18,199 bases of DNA from the NCBI GenBank assembly GCA_964645155.1, contig CAZYBG010000067.1:1-18199 (forward strand), in the 5' to 3' direction. The stretch comes from CAZYBG01 sp964645155. Lineage in GTDB: Bacteria > Pseudomonadota > Alphaproteobacteria > Rhodobacterales > Rhodobacteraceae. Below the pieces are notes generated by a model. That model saw only the letters and a program-made list of their open reading frames with translations. It ran no database searches and had not been told where the DNA came from. Positions 7,762 to 15,270 of the stretch are shown here, in pieces (position 1 is the stretch's first letter; each line of letters starts with the position of its first letter). The position numbers and the translations under genes were made by a program.

Positions 7762-7774
7762 CCCCCCGGGGGGG
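7762..7774. repeat. C6G7 palindrome between coxB and ctaB
   Basis: Six C residues followed by seven G residues sit about 20 bp after the coxB stop and 22 bp before the ctaB ATG. The flanking GGCCGCG and GGGCCGC add further pairing potential. RNA here would fold into a very stable GC stem. There is no T tract, so RNA stabilisation, pausing or partial attenuation is more likely than full termination. Homopolymers like this also invite sequencing error, but the site is noncoding. Confidence 0.45.
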
Positions 7775-7796
7775 CCGGGCCGCAACGGGAACCGCC

Positions 7797-8723
7797 ATGA
7801 CCGACCTGACCGCGCTCGACCGCCCGCAGGAGGCCCGCTTCGGCGACTACGTGCAGCTGCTGAAGCCACGCGTCATGTCGCTTGTGGTGTTCACCGCGCT
7901 GGTCGGAATGCTGGTCGCGCCGGTCGCCGTGCATCCGTTCCTCGGTTTCGCCGCGATCCTGTTCATCGCGCTCGGTGCCGGTGCGTCGGGTGCGCTCAAC
8001 ATGTGGTACGACGCCGATATCGACGCCGTGATGCGGCGCACCGCGCGGCGGCCCGTCCCCGCGGGCCGGGTCGCGCCCGACGAGGCGCTGGCGCTCGGCG
8101 TGGCGCTGTCGGGCATCGCGGTCGTCATGCTCGGCCTTGCCGCCAACTGGCTGGCGGCGGGGCTTCTTGCCTTCACCATCCTGTTCTACGCGCTGGTCTA
8201 CACCGTGTGGCTGAAGCGGGCGACGCCGCAGAACATCGTGATCGGCGGGGCGGCCGGGGCGTTCCCGCCCGTGATCGGCTGGGCCGCCGCGACCGGCGGC
8301 ACCAGCCTCGAGGCCTGGCTGATGTTCGCGCTGATCTTCCTCTGGACGCCGCCGCATTTCTGGGCGCTCGCGCTCTTCATGAAGGAAGACTACCACCGCG
8401 CCGGCGTGCCGATGCTGACGGTGACGCATGGCCGCAAGGCGACGCGCGCGCACATCCTCGGCTACACCATCGTGCTGGCCGCCTTCGCGCTCGCCGCCGG
8501 CTTCACGACGCTGGGCGGGCCGGTCTACCTGACCGCGGCGGTGATCCTGAACGCGGCCTTCCTGACCGGTGCGCTCCGCATCTGGCGGCGCGACGAGGCC
8601 CGGGCCGAGGCCGATGGCTATGCGGTCGAGAAGCGGTTCTTCCGGTTCTCGCTCATCTATCTCTTTCTCCATTTCGGCGCGCTGCTCGGCGATGCGGTGC
8701 TTGTGCGCGCGGGGCTTTCCTGA
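7797..8723 (+). CDS. ctaB: Protoheme IX farnesyltransferase (heme O synthase)
   Basis: CtaB (Cox10) transfers a farnesyl group to protoheme IX to make heme O, the precursor of heme A for the aa3 oxidase. It is a polytopic inner-membrane UbiA-superfamily prenyltransferase. The 308-aa product has the first Asp-rich motif NMWYDADID (68-76, NxxxDxxxD), then RRPVPAGRV (84-91). A hydrophobic series with multiple helices follows, and the second catalytic region is WTPPHFWALAL with KEDYHRAGVPMLTVTHG. The ATG at 7797 has CGGGA about eight bases upstream. The stop codon overlaps the next start by one base (TGATG), implying translational coupling with the small downstream protein. All expected motifs are intact. 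Confidence 0.98.
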   Translation: MTDLTALDRPQEARFGDYVQLLKPRVMSLVVFTALVGMLVAPVAVHPFLGFAAILFIALGAGASGALNMWYDADIDAVMRRTARRPVPAGRVAPDEALALGVALSGIAVVMLGLAANWLAAGLLAFTILFYALVYTVWLKRATPQNIVIGGAAGAFPPVIGWAAATGGTSLEAWLMFALIFLWTPPHFWALALFMKEDYHRAGVPMLTVTHGRKATRAHILGYTIVLAAFALAAGFTTLGGPVYLTAAVILNAAFLTGALRIWRRDEARAEADGYAVEKRFFRFSLIYLFLHFGALLGDAVLVRAGLS

Positions 8724-8917
8724 TGGCCTTCCAGAAGACACACGAGCTGCACCAGCGCCGCCTCGGACGCAACGTCGGTGTCCTGCTCACGCTCGTCGCC
8801 TTCGCGGCGCTGATCTTCGGCATCACCATCGCCAAGGTCGCCGGCGGCTCGCTGATGGAGGGCTATGACCACCAGCCCCGCGCCAGCCAGCTTCCGCCGG
8901 CGGAGCCCGCCAGATGA
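8723..8917 (+). CDS. Small single-span membrane protein of the cytochrome oxidase cluster (CoxF-like)
   Basis: This 64-aa protein has a basic N-terminus (HELHQRRLGRN, 8-18), one hydrophobic helix (about 19-37), and a short hydrophilic tail ending in PPAEPAR. Its start overlaps the ctaB stop by one base (TGATG) and its stop overlaps the ctaG start by four bases (ATGA). That packing strongly supports it as a real gene despite its size. Small ORFs occupy this position in the Paracoccus and Rhodobacter cta clusters and are often labelled CoxF or hypothetical. The likely topology is N-terminus in the cytoplasm. A role in oxidase assembly is inferred only from context; there are no Cys, and the only His residues are two near the N-terminus and one in the tail, so no obvious metal site. 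Confidence 0.88.
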   Translation: MAFQKTHELHQRRLGRNVGVLLTLVAFAALIFGITIAKVAGGSLMEGYDHQPRASQLPPAEPAR

Positions 8918-9501
8918 TCGGCTGGTACCGCCGCCTCGGCGACAGGCAGAAGACGCTTGCGCAGACCGTCGCGGTCGTCGCGGTCATGGGCTCGCTCGGC
9001 TTCGCCTCGGTGCCGCTCTATGACTGGTTCTGCCGGGTGACCGGCTATGGCGGGACGACCGCCGTGGCGAGCGGGCAGGGGGTCGAGGTGCTCGACCGCA
9101 CCGTCTCGGTACGCTTCGACGCCTCGCTCGAGGCCGGGATGCCCTGGCACTTCCGCCCGATGCAGCGCGAGATGGAGGTGCGGATCGGCGAGGTCGGGCT
9201 GGCCTTCTACGAAGCCTACAACCCGACCGACCGCACCGTCGCGGGCTCGGCGAGCTACAATGTCGCGCCGTTCTCGGCCGGCGGCTACTTCACCAAGATC
9301 GACTGCTTCTGCTTCGAAAGCCAGGTCCTCACCCCCGGCGAGCGCATCGAGATGCCGGTGACCTTCTATGTCGATCCCGCGATCGTCGACGATGCCGACG
9401 GGAAGTTCGTGAACCAGATCACGCTTTCCTATACCTTCCACACCATCGACCTGCCTGCGGACGCGGTTGCGGCCGCGGACGGGGCCGCGACAACGAACTG
9501 A
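8914..9501 (+). CDS. ctaG: Cytochrome c oxidase assembly protein CtaG (Cox11)
   Basis: CtaG/Cox11 delivers copper to the CuB site of subunit I. The 195-aa product has a short cytoplasmic N-terminus and one membrane span (about 16-36). The conserved FCRVTG (39-44) follows, with a periplasmic Ig-like domain. The copper-binding CFCF motif is at 131-134, preceded by SYNVAPFSAGGYFTKI and followed by GERIEMPVTFYVDP and TLSYTF, all typical of the family. The ATG at 8914 overlaps the stop of the small upstream gene by four bases. The family length is normal and no key residue is missing. Confidence 0.98.
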   Translation: MIGWYRRLGDRQKTLAQTVAVVAVMGSLGFASVPLYDWFCRVTGYGGTTAVASGQGVEVLDRTVSVRFDASLEAGMPWHFRPMQREMEVRIGEVGLAFYEAYNPTDRTVAGSASYNVAPFSAGGYFTKIDCFCFESQVLTPGERIEMPVTFYVDPAIVDDADGKFVNQITLSYTFHTIDLPADAVAAADGAATTN

Positions 9502-9522
9502 CGCGCCGGACGGAGATCCTTC

Positions 9523-10335
9523 ATGGCCAACGTTAAGGAACACGACTACCACATCCTGCACCCCTCGATCTGGCCGTTCATCGGCGCGGTCGGCGGGTTC
9601 ACGATGCTTTTCGGCGCGGTCATCTGGATGCACGGCTCCGGGCCGTGGCTGTTTCTGATCGGCCTCGCCGCGGTGCTTTACGTGATGTTCGCCTGGTGGT
9701 CGGACGTCGTGGCCGAAAGCCGGCAGGGCGACCATACCCCGGTCGTCCGGCTCGGGCTGCGCTACGGCTTCATCCTCTTCATCATGTCCGAGGTGATGTT
9801 CTTCTCGGCCTGGTTCTGGAGCTTCTTCAAGCACGCGCTCTACCCGATGAACACCTATGTCGGGTCGGAATACGTGCCGCCGGAATTCTACCATGTCGAT
9901 CCGCTGCACATCCCGCTCATCAACACGCTGATCCTGCTGCTGTCGGGCTGCGCGGTGACCTGGGCGCACCATGTCCTCGTCCATGACGGCGACCGGCGCG
10001 AGATCGCCTGGGGCCTCGGCATCGGCATCCTGCTCGGGGTCGCCTTCACCGGCCTGCAGGCCTACGAGTACTGGTATCTGATCGGCGCGCAGGACTGGAC
10101 TTTCGGTGGCGACAAGTTTTTTTCTAACTTCTTCATGGCGACGGGCTTTCACGGCGCGCATGTCCTTATCGGGACGATCTTCCTCATCGTCTGCTGGTTC
10201 CGGGTGCGGTCCGGCCATTTCACCGCCGACAAGCATATCGGGTTCGAGGCGGCGGCGTGGTACTGGCACTTCGTCGATGTCGTGTGGCTTTTCCTGTTCG
10301 CGGCCGTCTACATGTGGGGCATCGGCCTGCACTGA
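9523..10335 (+). CDS. coxC: Cytochrome c oxidase subunit III
   Basis: Subunit III (also ctaE) is a seven-helix core subunit that stabilises the oxidase and its proton uptake. The 270-aa product begins with the typical HDYHILHPSIWPF and carries E90 in FIMSEVMFF at the canonical position. Later elements are SWTHH-like TWAHH, the GLQAYEY segment, FFMATGFHGAHVLIGT and WYWHFVDVVWLFLF near the C-terminus. The ATG at 9523 has CGGAG about eight bases upstream and follows ctaG by 21 bp. An odd point is a run of seven T at 10117-10123 (two TTT codons then TCT) inside otherwise strongly GC-biased codons; the reading frame is intact across it. The gene is followed by a strong hairpin. Confidence 0.98.
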   Translation: MANVKEHDYHILHPSIWPFIGAVGGFTMLFGAVIWMHGSGPWLFLIGLAAVLYVMFAWWSDVVAESRQGDHTPVVRLGLRYGFILFIMSEVMFFSAWFWSFFKHALYPMNTYVGSEYVPPEFYHVDPLHIPLINTLILLLSGCAVTWAHHVLVHDGDRREIAWGLGIGILLGVAFTGLQAYEYWYLIGAQDWTFGGDKFFSNFFMATGFHGAHVLIGTIFLIVCWFRVRSGHFTADKHIGFEAAAWYWHFVDVVWLFLFAAVYMWGIGLH

Positions 10336-10359
10336 GGCAGGCCGGTCCGGAACCCGACC

Positions 10360-10393
10360 GGCGGGGCGCGCGCCTTTGGCACAGCGCCCCGCC
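10360..10393 (+). terminator. Strong hairpin between coxC and surf1 (terminator or processing site)
   Basis: GGCGGGGCGC (10360-10369) and GCGCCCCGCC (10384-10393) are perfect 10-bp inverted repeats. Their 14-nt loop itself contains GCC-TTT-GGC. The hairpin starts 24 bp after the coxC stop codon and is followed by TTGCCCC, so there is no real T tract. It is likely an attenuator or an RNA 3'-end stabiliser separating highly needed structural-subunit mRNA from surf1, thrC and later genes. A rest of 29 bp to the surf1 ATG leaves little room for a separate promoter. Confidence 0.6.
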
Positions 10394-10422
10394 TTGCCCC
10401 TCTCCTCGACGGACCTCCCGCC

Positions 10423-11097
10423 ATGCGCCGCCTGATCTTCCCGCTGATCCTGGGGCTTGGCGGCGCGGCCATCCTGATCGCGCTCGGCGTCTGGCAGCTG
10501 CAGCGCCTCGACTGGAAGCAGGGGCTGCTCGCCGCGCGCGCGGAGCGGCTCGCCGCGGCGCCCGTCGACCTGCCGGCCGAGCCGGACGCGGCCCGGCACG
10601 ACGTGCTGGGCGTCGCGGTCGAGGGCACCTATCTGCCGGGCGATCTCATGGTCCTGGTCAGCGGCACCGCGCTGGGGACCGGCTACCGCGTCATCGCCCC
10701 GTTCCAGATGCAGGACGGCCGGCGCATCCTCGTCGACCGCGGGTTCATCACCGAGGACGAGCGCGGCATCCCGCGCCCCGGCGGCGCGGCGCGCCTGGTC
10801 GGAAACCTGCACTGGCCCGACGAGGCCGACCGGTTCACGCCGCCGCCGGATGCCGAAACCGGCCTCTGGTTTGCCCGCGACGTGCCCGCGATGGCCGTCG
10901 CGCTAGGCACCGCTCCGGTCCTTGTCGTCGTGCGCGAGACATCCGAAGCCGATACCCCGGTGACGCCGCTGCCGCTCGATAGCGCGGCAATCCGCAACAA
11001 CCACCTGCAATACGCGATCACCTGGTTCGCGCTCGCCCTGGTCTGGCTGGGGATGACAGCGCTGCTGATCCGGCGTATCAGGCCCGCCGGCAACTGA
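10423..11097 (+). CDS. SURF1 family cytochrome oxidase biogenesis protein
   Basis: SURF1 (Shy1) proteins help insert heme a into subunit I. The 224-aa product has two membrane spans, about 7-24 and about 196-217, flanking a periplasmic domain, the standard topology. Conserved elements are GVWQLQRLDWK (22-32), VLVSGTALGTGYRV, the ILVDRGFI segment and the C-terminal NNHLQYAITWFALALVW. The ATG at 10423 has only a weak ribosome site (GACGGA). A DUF983 gene is often found between coxC and surf1 in related genomes, but the 87-bp gap here has no room for it. The stop is 10 bp before the thrC start, so the two are probably cotranscribed. Confidence 0.95.
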   Translation: MRRLIFPLILGLGGAAILIALGVWQLQRLDWKQGLLAARAERLAAAPVDLPAEPDAARHDVLGVAVEGTYLPGDLMVLVSGTALGTGYRVIAPFQMQDGRRILVDRGFITEDERGIPRPGGAARLVGNLHWPDEADRFTPPPDAETGLWFARDVPAMAVALGTAPVLVVVRETSEADTPVTPLPLDSAAIRNNHLQYAITWFALALVWLGMTALLIRRIRPAGN

Positions 11098-11107
11098 GGG
11101 CGGCGAC

Positions 11108-12496
11108 ATGCGCTACGTCTCGACGCGGGGGAAGGCCCCGGTTCTGGGCTTCGCCGAGGCGATGCTGGCCGGGCTGGCACGCGACGGCGGCCTCTACGTG
11201 CCCGAGACGGTTCCCGCGCTGGCCCGCGACGACATCGCAGCGCTGGCCGGCCTGCCCTACGAGGAGGTGGCGTTTCGCATCGTGCGCCCGTTCCTCGGCG
11301 CGGCGTTCGGGGCCGCCGACCTCGAGGGCTGCATCGCGCGCGCCTATGCGGGCTTCGGCCATCCGGCACGGGCGCCGCTCGTCCAGGTCGCGCCGAACCA
11401 CTTCCTGCTGGAACTGTTCCATGGGCCGACGCTCGCCTTCAAGGACTTCGCGATGCAGCTGATCGGCCAGCTGTTCCAGCTGGCGCTGCGCCGGTCCGGC
11501 CAGCGGATCACCATCGTCGGCGCCACCTCGGGCGATACCGGGTCCGCCGCGATCGAGGCGTTCCGCGGGCTGCCGAACGTCGATGTCTTCATCCTTTACC
11601 CGCATGGCCGGGTGTCCGAGGTCCAGCGCCGGCAGATGACCACGCCGGACGAGGCGAACGTGCACGCGCTTGCGCTGCACGGCGACTTCGACGATTGCCA
11701 GGCGCGCCTGAAGGACATGTTCAACGACTTCGCCTTCCGCGACGAGGTCGGCCTGACGGCCGTCAACTCGATCAACTGGGCGCGGGTGCTGGCGCAGGTC
11801 GTCTACTACTTCGCCGCCGCCGTCGCGCTCGGCGCGCCGCACCGCGCCATCGGCTTCACCGTGCCGACAGGCAATTTCGGCGACATCTTCGCCGGCGACA
11901 TCGCCCGCCGCATGGGGCTGCCGGTCGCGCGCCTGGTCGTGGCGACGAACCAGAACGACATCCTCGACCGCTGCCTGCGGACGGGCGAATACCGCGTGAC
12001 CGGTGTCGCCCCCTCGATCAGCCCGTCGATGGACATCCAGGTGTCCTCGAACTTCGAGCGTGCGCTCTTCGACGCCTACGGGCGCGACGGCGGGGCGGTG
12101 GTGCAGCTGATGGCCGAGCTGAAGGAGCAGGGCGGGTTCCGGGTCAGCCAGGGCGCGCTCCACCGGCTGGGCGAGGCCTTCGCCTCGGGCCGCGCCTCCG
12201 AGGCCGAGACGGCGGCGGTGATCGCGCGGCTGCACGCGACCACTGGCATGCTCGTCTGCCCGCACACCGCCGTCGGCGTGAAGGTCGCCGAGGAGAACGC
12301 CGGCGCCGCGCCGATGGTCACGCTCGCCACCGCGCATCCGGCGAAGTTCCCCGATGCGGTCGCGGCGGCCACCGGGCTCCGCCCCCCTCTTCCAAAGCGC
12401 ATGGCCGACCTATATGAGCGGACCGAGCGGGTGGCCGAAGTGTCAAACGACCTCGCCGCCATCGAAGCCCTGATCCGGGAACGGCGTACCCGATAG
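11108..12496 (+). CDS. thrC: Threonine synthase
   Basis: ThrC converts O-phospho-L-homoserine to L-threonine with pyridoxal phosphate in the cytoplasm. The 462-aa product begins with the typical N-terminal motif YVSTRG and DGGLYVP (26-32). It has the PLP lysine K112 in TLAFKDFAMQ, then GATSGDTGSAA (138-148). The phosphate-binding region is VPTGNFGDIFAG, followed by NQNDIL. Length fits the long fungal/proteobacterial-type (class with N-terminal extension). The ATG at 11108 has GAGGG seven to eight bases upstream, overlapping the surf1 stop. The gene has no mechanistic link to the oxidase; the cox-surf1-thrC-M16 order is a recurring alphaproteobacterial gene arrangement. Confidence 0.97.
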   Translation: MRYVSTRGKAPVLGFAEAMLAGLARDGGLYVPETVPALARDDIAALAGLPYEEVAFRIVRPFLGAAFGAADLEGCIARAYAGFGHPARAPLVQVAPNHFLLELFHGPTLAFKDFAMQLIGQLFQLALRRSGQRITIVGATSGDTGSAAIEAFRGLPNVDVFILYPHGRVSEVQRRQMTTPDEANVHALALHGDFDDCQARLKDMFNDFAFRDEVGLTAVNSINWARVLAQVVYYFAAAVALGAPHRAIGFTVPTGNFGDIFAGDIARRMGLPVARLVVATNQNDILDRCLRTGEYRVTGVAPSISPSMDIQVSSNFERALFDAYGRDGGAVVQLMAELKEQGGFRVSQGALHRLGEAFASGRASEAETAAVIARLHATTGMLVCPHTAVGVKVAEENAGAAPMVTLATAHPAKFPDAVAAATGLRPPLPKRMADLYERTERVAEVSNDLAAIEALIRERRTR

Positions 12497-12506
12497 TCGA
12501 GACATC

Positions 12507-13769
12507 TTGAGCGTCCACCTGCACACCCTGCCGAACGGTTTCCGCATCGTCACCGAGACGATGCCCGGCCTCGATTCCGCGGCCATCGGCCTGTGGGTCC
12601 AGGCCGGCGGCCGTCACGAGGCGCCGCATGAGAACGGCATCGCGCATTTCCTCGAGCACATGGCCTTCAAGGGCACTGAGCGGCGCAGCGCGCTGAGGAT
12701 CGCCGAGGAGATCGAGGATGTCGGCGGCTACATCAACGCCTATACCAGCCGCGAGACCACGGCCTACTACGCCCGTGTGCTGAAGGGCGACGTGGCGCTG
12801 GCGCTCGACGTCGTGGCCGACATCGTGCTGAACCCGGTCTTCGACCCCGCCGAGATCGAGGTCGAGCGCGGGGTGATCCTGCAGGAGATCGGCCAGGCGC
12901 TCGACACGCCCGACGACATCATCTTCGACTGGCTGCAGGAGGCCGCCTATCCCGGGCAGGCGATGGGCCGGACGATCCTCGGCCCGGAGGAGCGGGTGGC
13001 CGCCTTCCGGCAGGGCGACTTCCGCCGGTTCGTCGGCGCCCATTACGGGCCCGAGCGGCTGATCCTGTCCGCCGCCGGCGCGGTCGACCCCGAGGCGGTG
13101 CTCCGGCAGGCCGAGGCGCTCTTCGGCCATCTCGCCCCGCGCGGCGCCGAGGCGCCCGAGCCGGCGGCCTTCCGGGCCGGCGAGCGGCGCGAGCTCAAGC
13201 GGCTCGAGCAGGTGCATCTCGCCATGGGCTTCGAGGGCCCGGGCTACCGCGACGATGCGTTCTACGCCGCGCAGGTCTACGCGCAGGCGCTCGGCGGCGG
13301 CATGTCCTCGCGCCTGTTCCAGGAGGTGCGGGAGAAGCGCGGGCTCTGCTACTCGATCTTCGCCCAGGCCGGGGCGCATGCCGATACCGGCATGATCACC
13401 GTCTATGCCGGCACCTCGGCCGAGGATATCCGCGGGCTGGCGGAACTGACCATCGACGAGATGCGCCGCATCACCGGCGACATCACCGAGGCCGAGGTCG
13501 CGCGGGCGCGCGCGCAGATGAAGGCCGGGCTGCTGATGGGCCTGGAAAGCCCCAGCGCACGGGCCGAACGGCTCGCCCGGCTGGTCGCGATCTGGGGCCG
13601 GGTGCCCGGCGTGGCCGAGACCGTCGCGCGGATCGAGGCGGTGACGCGCGCCGATGTTGTCGGCTTTGCCGCCGGTCTGGCCGGCGCGGGCCGGGTCGCG
13701 CTCGCGCTCTACGGCCCGGCCGGGGGGGCGCCCGATCTGGATGCGCTGACCGGGCGGCTTGCCGCCTGA
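12507..13769 (+). CDS. M16 family zinc peptidase (mitochondrial processing peptidase-like)
   Basis: The 420-aa protein is a pitrilysin-type M16B metallopeptidase resembling the beta subunit of mitochondrial processing peptidase. The zinc motif HFLEH (47-51, HxxEH) is followed by MAFKGT, and E127 (VILQEI) is the probable third ligand, about 75 residues further on. NAYTSRETTAYYARV, the EERV loop and GGGMSSRLFQEVREKRGLCYSI (C-terminal substrate region) are all present. The start is TTG at 12507, directly before the conserved HTLPNGFRIV segment; the next ATG would delete that segment. The ribosome site is weak (CGAGA). It begins 10 bp after the thrC stop and its own stop overlaps the next gene (TGATG). 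Substrates are unknown. Confidence 0.95.
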   Translation: MSVHLHTLPNGFRIVTETMPGLDSAAIGLWVQAGGRHEAPHENGIAHFLEHMAFKGTERRSALRIAEEIEDVGGYINAYTSRETTAYYARVLKGDVALALDVVADIVLNPVFDPAEIEVERGVILQEIGQALDTPDDIIFDWLQEAAYPGQAMGRTILGPEERVAAFRQGDFRRFVGAHYGPERLILSAAGAVDPEAVLRQAEALFGHLAPRGAEAPEPAAFRAGERRELKRLEQVHLAMGFEGPGYRDDAFYAAQVYAQALGGGMSSRLFQEVREKRGLCYSIFAQAGAHADTGMITVYAGTSAEDIRGLAELTIDEMRRITGDITEAEVARARAQMKAGLLMGLESPSARAERLARLVAIWGRVPGVAETVARIEAVTRADVVGFAAGLAGAGRVALALYGPAGGAPDLDALTGRLAA

Positions 13770-14353
13770 TGCTGCTTGCCCGCCGCAAGGTCCAGATCGC
13801 GACCGAGCGGATGCTCCTGCGTCTGCCGCAGCACGCCGACTTCCGCGCCTGGACGACGCTGCGCCGCGAGAGCGCCGACTTCCTCGTGCCGTGGGAGCCG
13901 TCCTGGGCCGAGGACCACCTGAGCCGCCGCAGCTTCACCAACCGCGTCTACTGGTCGGCGCGCGCCGCCGGGCAGGGCTCGGCCCTGCCGCTGTTCCTGA
14001 TCCGCCGCGGCGACGACATGCTTCTGGGGGCGATCACGCTCGACAACATCCGCCGCGGCCCGGCCCAGGCCGGCACGCTCGGCTACTGGATCGGCGCCGC
14101 CCATGCCCGCCAGGGCTACATGCGCGAGGCGATCCGCGCCCTGGTGCACTATGCGTTCAGCGAGCTTGACCTGAGCCGGATCGAGGCCGCCTGCCTGCCC
14201 GAGAACGCCGCCTCGCGCGGGGTGCTGGAGGGGGCGGGGTTCAAGTACGAGGGCGTGGCGCAGAGCTACCTGCAGATCCATGGCCGCTGGCGCAACCACG
14301 TGCTCTATGCCAACCTACGCGGCGACCGGAGGGGCAAGACCGACGCGGGATAG
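13769..14353 (+). CDS. RimJ-type GNAT N-acetyltransferase
   Basis: The 194-aa product belongs to the GNAT fold and resembles ribosomal-protein alanine N-acetyltransferases (RimJ/RimL). It starts with TERMLLRLPQHADFRAW (about 12-28). The acetyl-CoA loop is ARQGYMRE (113-120) after LGYWIGA. The C-terminal ENAASRGVLEGAGF motif (about 145-158) is typical of the family. An ATG at 13769 overlaps the peptidase stop by one base, so translation is coupled. The substrate cannot be assigned from sequence; rimJ is the nearest label but unproven. It is the last gene of the plus-strand run that begins at coxB and faces the EcsC gene convergently. Confidence 0.93.
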   Translation: MLLARRKVQIATERMLLRLPQHADFRAWTTLRRESADFLVPWEPSWAEDHLSRRSFTNRVYWSARAAGQGSALPLFLIRRGDDMLLGAITLDNIRRGPAQAGTLGYWIGAAHARQGYMREAIRALVHYAFSELDLSRIEAACLPENAASRGVLEGAGFKYEGVAQSYLQIHGRWRNHVLYANLRGDRRGKTDAG

Positions 14354-14390
14354 CGGCGGGCGGGCCAAGCGCGGGGCCGCCTCCGCCGGA

Positions 14391-14410
14391 CCTGCCCCGC
14401 CTCCGGCAGG
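14391..14410. terminator. Possible bidirectional terminator in the convergent gap
   Basis: CCTGCC (14391-14396) and GGCAGG (14405-14410) can pair around an 8-nt loop in the 77-bp gap between two convergent genes. The position suits a bidirectional terminator, but the stem is only six base pairs and neither side has a T tract. In DNA this GC-rich the repeat could be chance. Confidence 0.3.
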
Positions 14411-14430
14411 GCGCGCGTCCAGGCCGCCGG

Positions 14431-15219
14431 TCACGCCTTGCGGATCGCCCGGACCGCCGCGACGCGGGCCTTGAACGCCGTGGGCGCCCCGAGCGCCCCC
14501 TGCCGGGCGAGGCGCCGGAGTGCGAAATGGATATGCGCCATCTCCTGGTAGTAGCGCACGAAGGCGAAGTTGGTGCCGGCGCCGGCGACCGCGCCGATCG
14601 CCGGGACCGACATGGCGGCAAGGCGGGGCCCGAGAACGGCGAGGAAGCGCGGCGCGATCTGGGCGATCAGCCGGTTCAGCGCCGGGCCGGTCAGCGTGAG
14701 GCGGGCGCCGAGGAAGGCGAAGTCGGTGCCGTCGTCCTCGGCCAGCGGGCCGCCGGAGCCGAGCACCGTGAGGCAGGCGAGGCGCGTCTCCTCGTGGTCG
14801 AGATCCTCGCCGTAGTCGCGCCCGATCTCCTGGATGGTGCGCAGCAGCATCGTGGTGGTGACCGGCAGTTCGGCGATGGCCGTCGGCAACCCGCCCACGC
14901 CGCCGGCGGCGCCGAAGGCGATCGCGGCCGTCCGGTGCACGCGCTCGCCCATCATGCGCCGGGTCTGCGAGGTGCGCGCCGCGCTGTAGGCGGTGCGAAG
15001 CGCGAGCCGCACCGCCTCGTCAAGCCGCAAGCGGGCGGCCGCGGGCAGCCGCCCCAGCGCCCCTTCGGCCTGGCCGCCGACGAAGGTCACCAGCTGGATC
15101 AGCCCGCCATGCGCCCTGAGATAGCGCTGCGCGAGCCGCTCGACCTCGGCCGCCGGATCGAGCGCCGGCACGGGCAGCGCGGTCGGTCTGACGATCTCGC
15201 CGTCGATCGGTTCCGGCAT
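14431..15219 (-). CDS. EcsC family protein
   Basis: The 262-aa product matches the EcsC protein family, named for the third gene of the Bacillus subtilis ecs ABC-transporter operon, whose biochemical role is not known. The recognisable core runs from about 90 to 165: RVHRTAAIAFGAAGG, LPTAIAELPVTTTMLLRTI, EIGRDYGEDL and ETRLACLTVLGSGGP. A second conserved region near 200-240 includes GPRLAAMSVPAIGAVAGAGTN and FVRYYQEMAHIHFALRRL. Two or three moderately hydrophobic segments may associate with the membrane, but there is no signal peptide. The ATG at 15219 has GAGGAG seven bases upstream, a very good site. No ABC transporter genes flank it. It runs downstream of, and in the same direction as, the acetyltransferase ending at 15271 (51-bp gap). 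Confidence 0.9.
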   Translation of the reverse strand: MPEPIDGEIVRPTALPVPALDPAAEVERLAQRYLRAHGGLIQLVTFVGGQAEGALGRLPAAARLRLDEAVRLALRTAYSAARTSQTRRMMGERVHRTAAIAFGAAGGVGGLPTAIAELPVTTTMLLRTIQEIGRDYGEDLDHEETRLACLTVLGSGGPLAEDDGTDFAFLGARLTLTGPALNRLIAQIAPRFLAVLGPRLAAMSVPAIGAVAGAGTNFAFVRYYQEMAHIHFALRRLARQGALGAPTAFKARVAAVRAIRKA

Positions 15220-15270
15220 GGTGTCTCCTCGCGGTCTGCCCGGAAGATATGGGTGCGGCCGGGGCGGCCC

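Noticed and set aside
10357..10422. Search for a missed small DUF983-like gene between coxC and surf1
   Set aside because: The gap is only 87 bp, is filled by a hairpin, and has no start codon with a usable frame.
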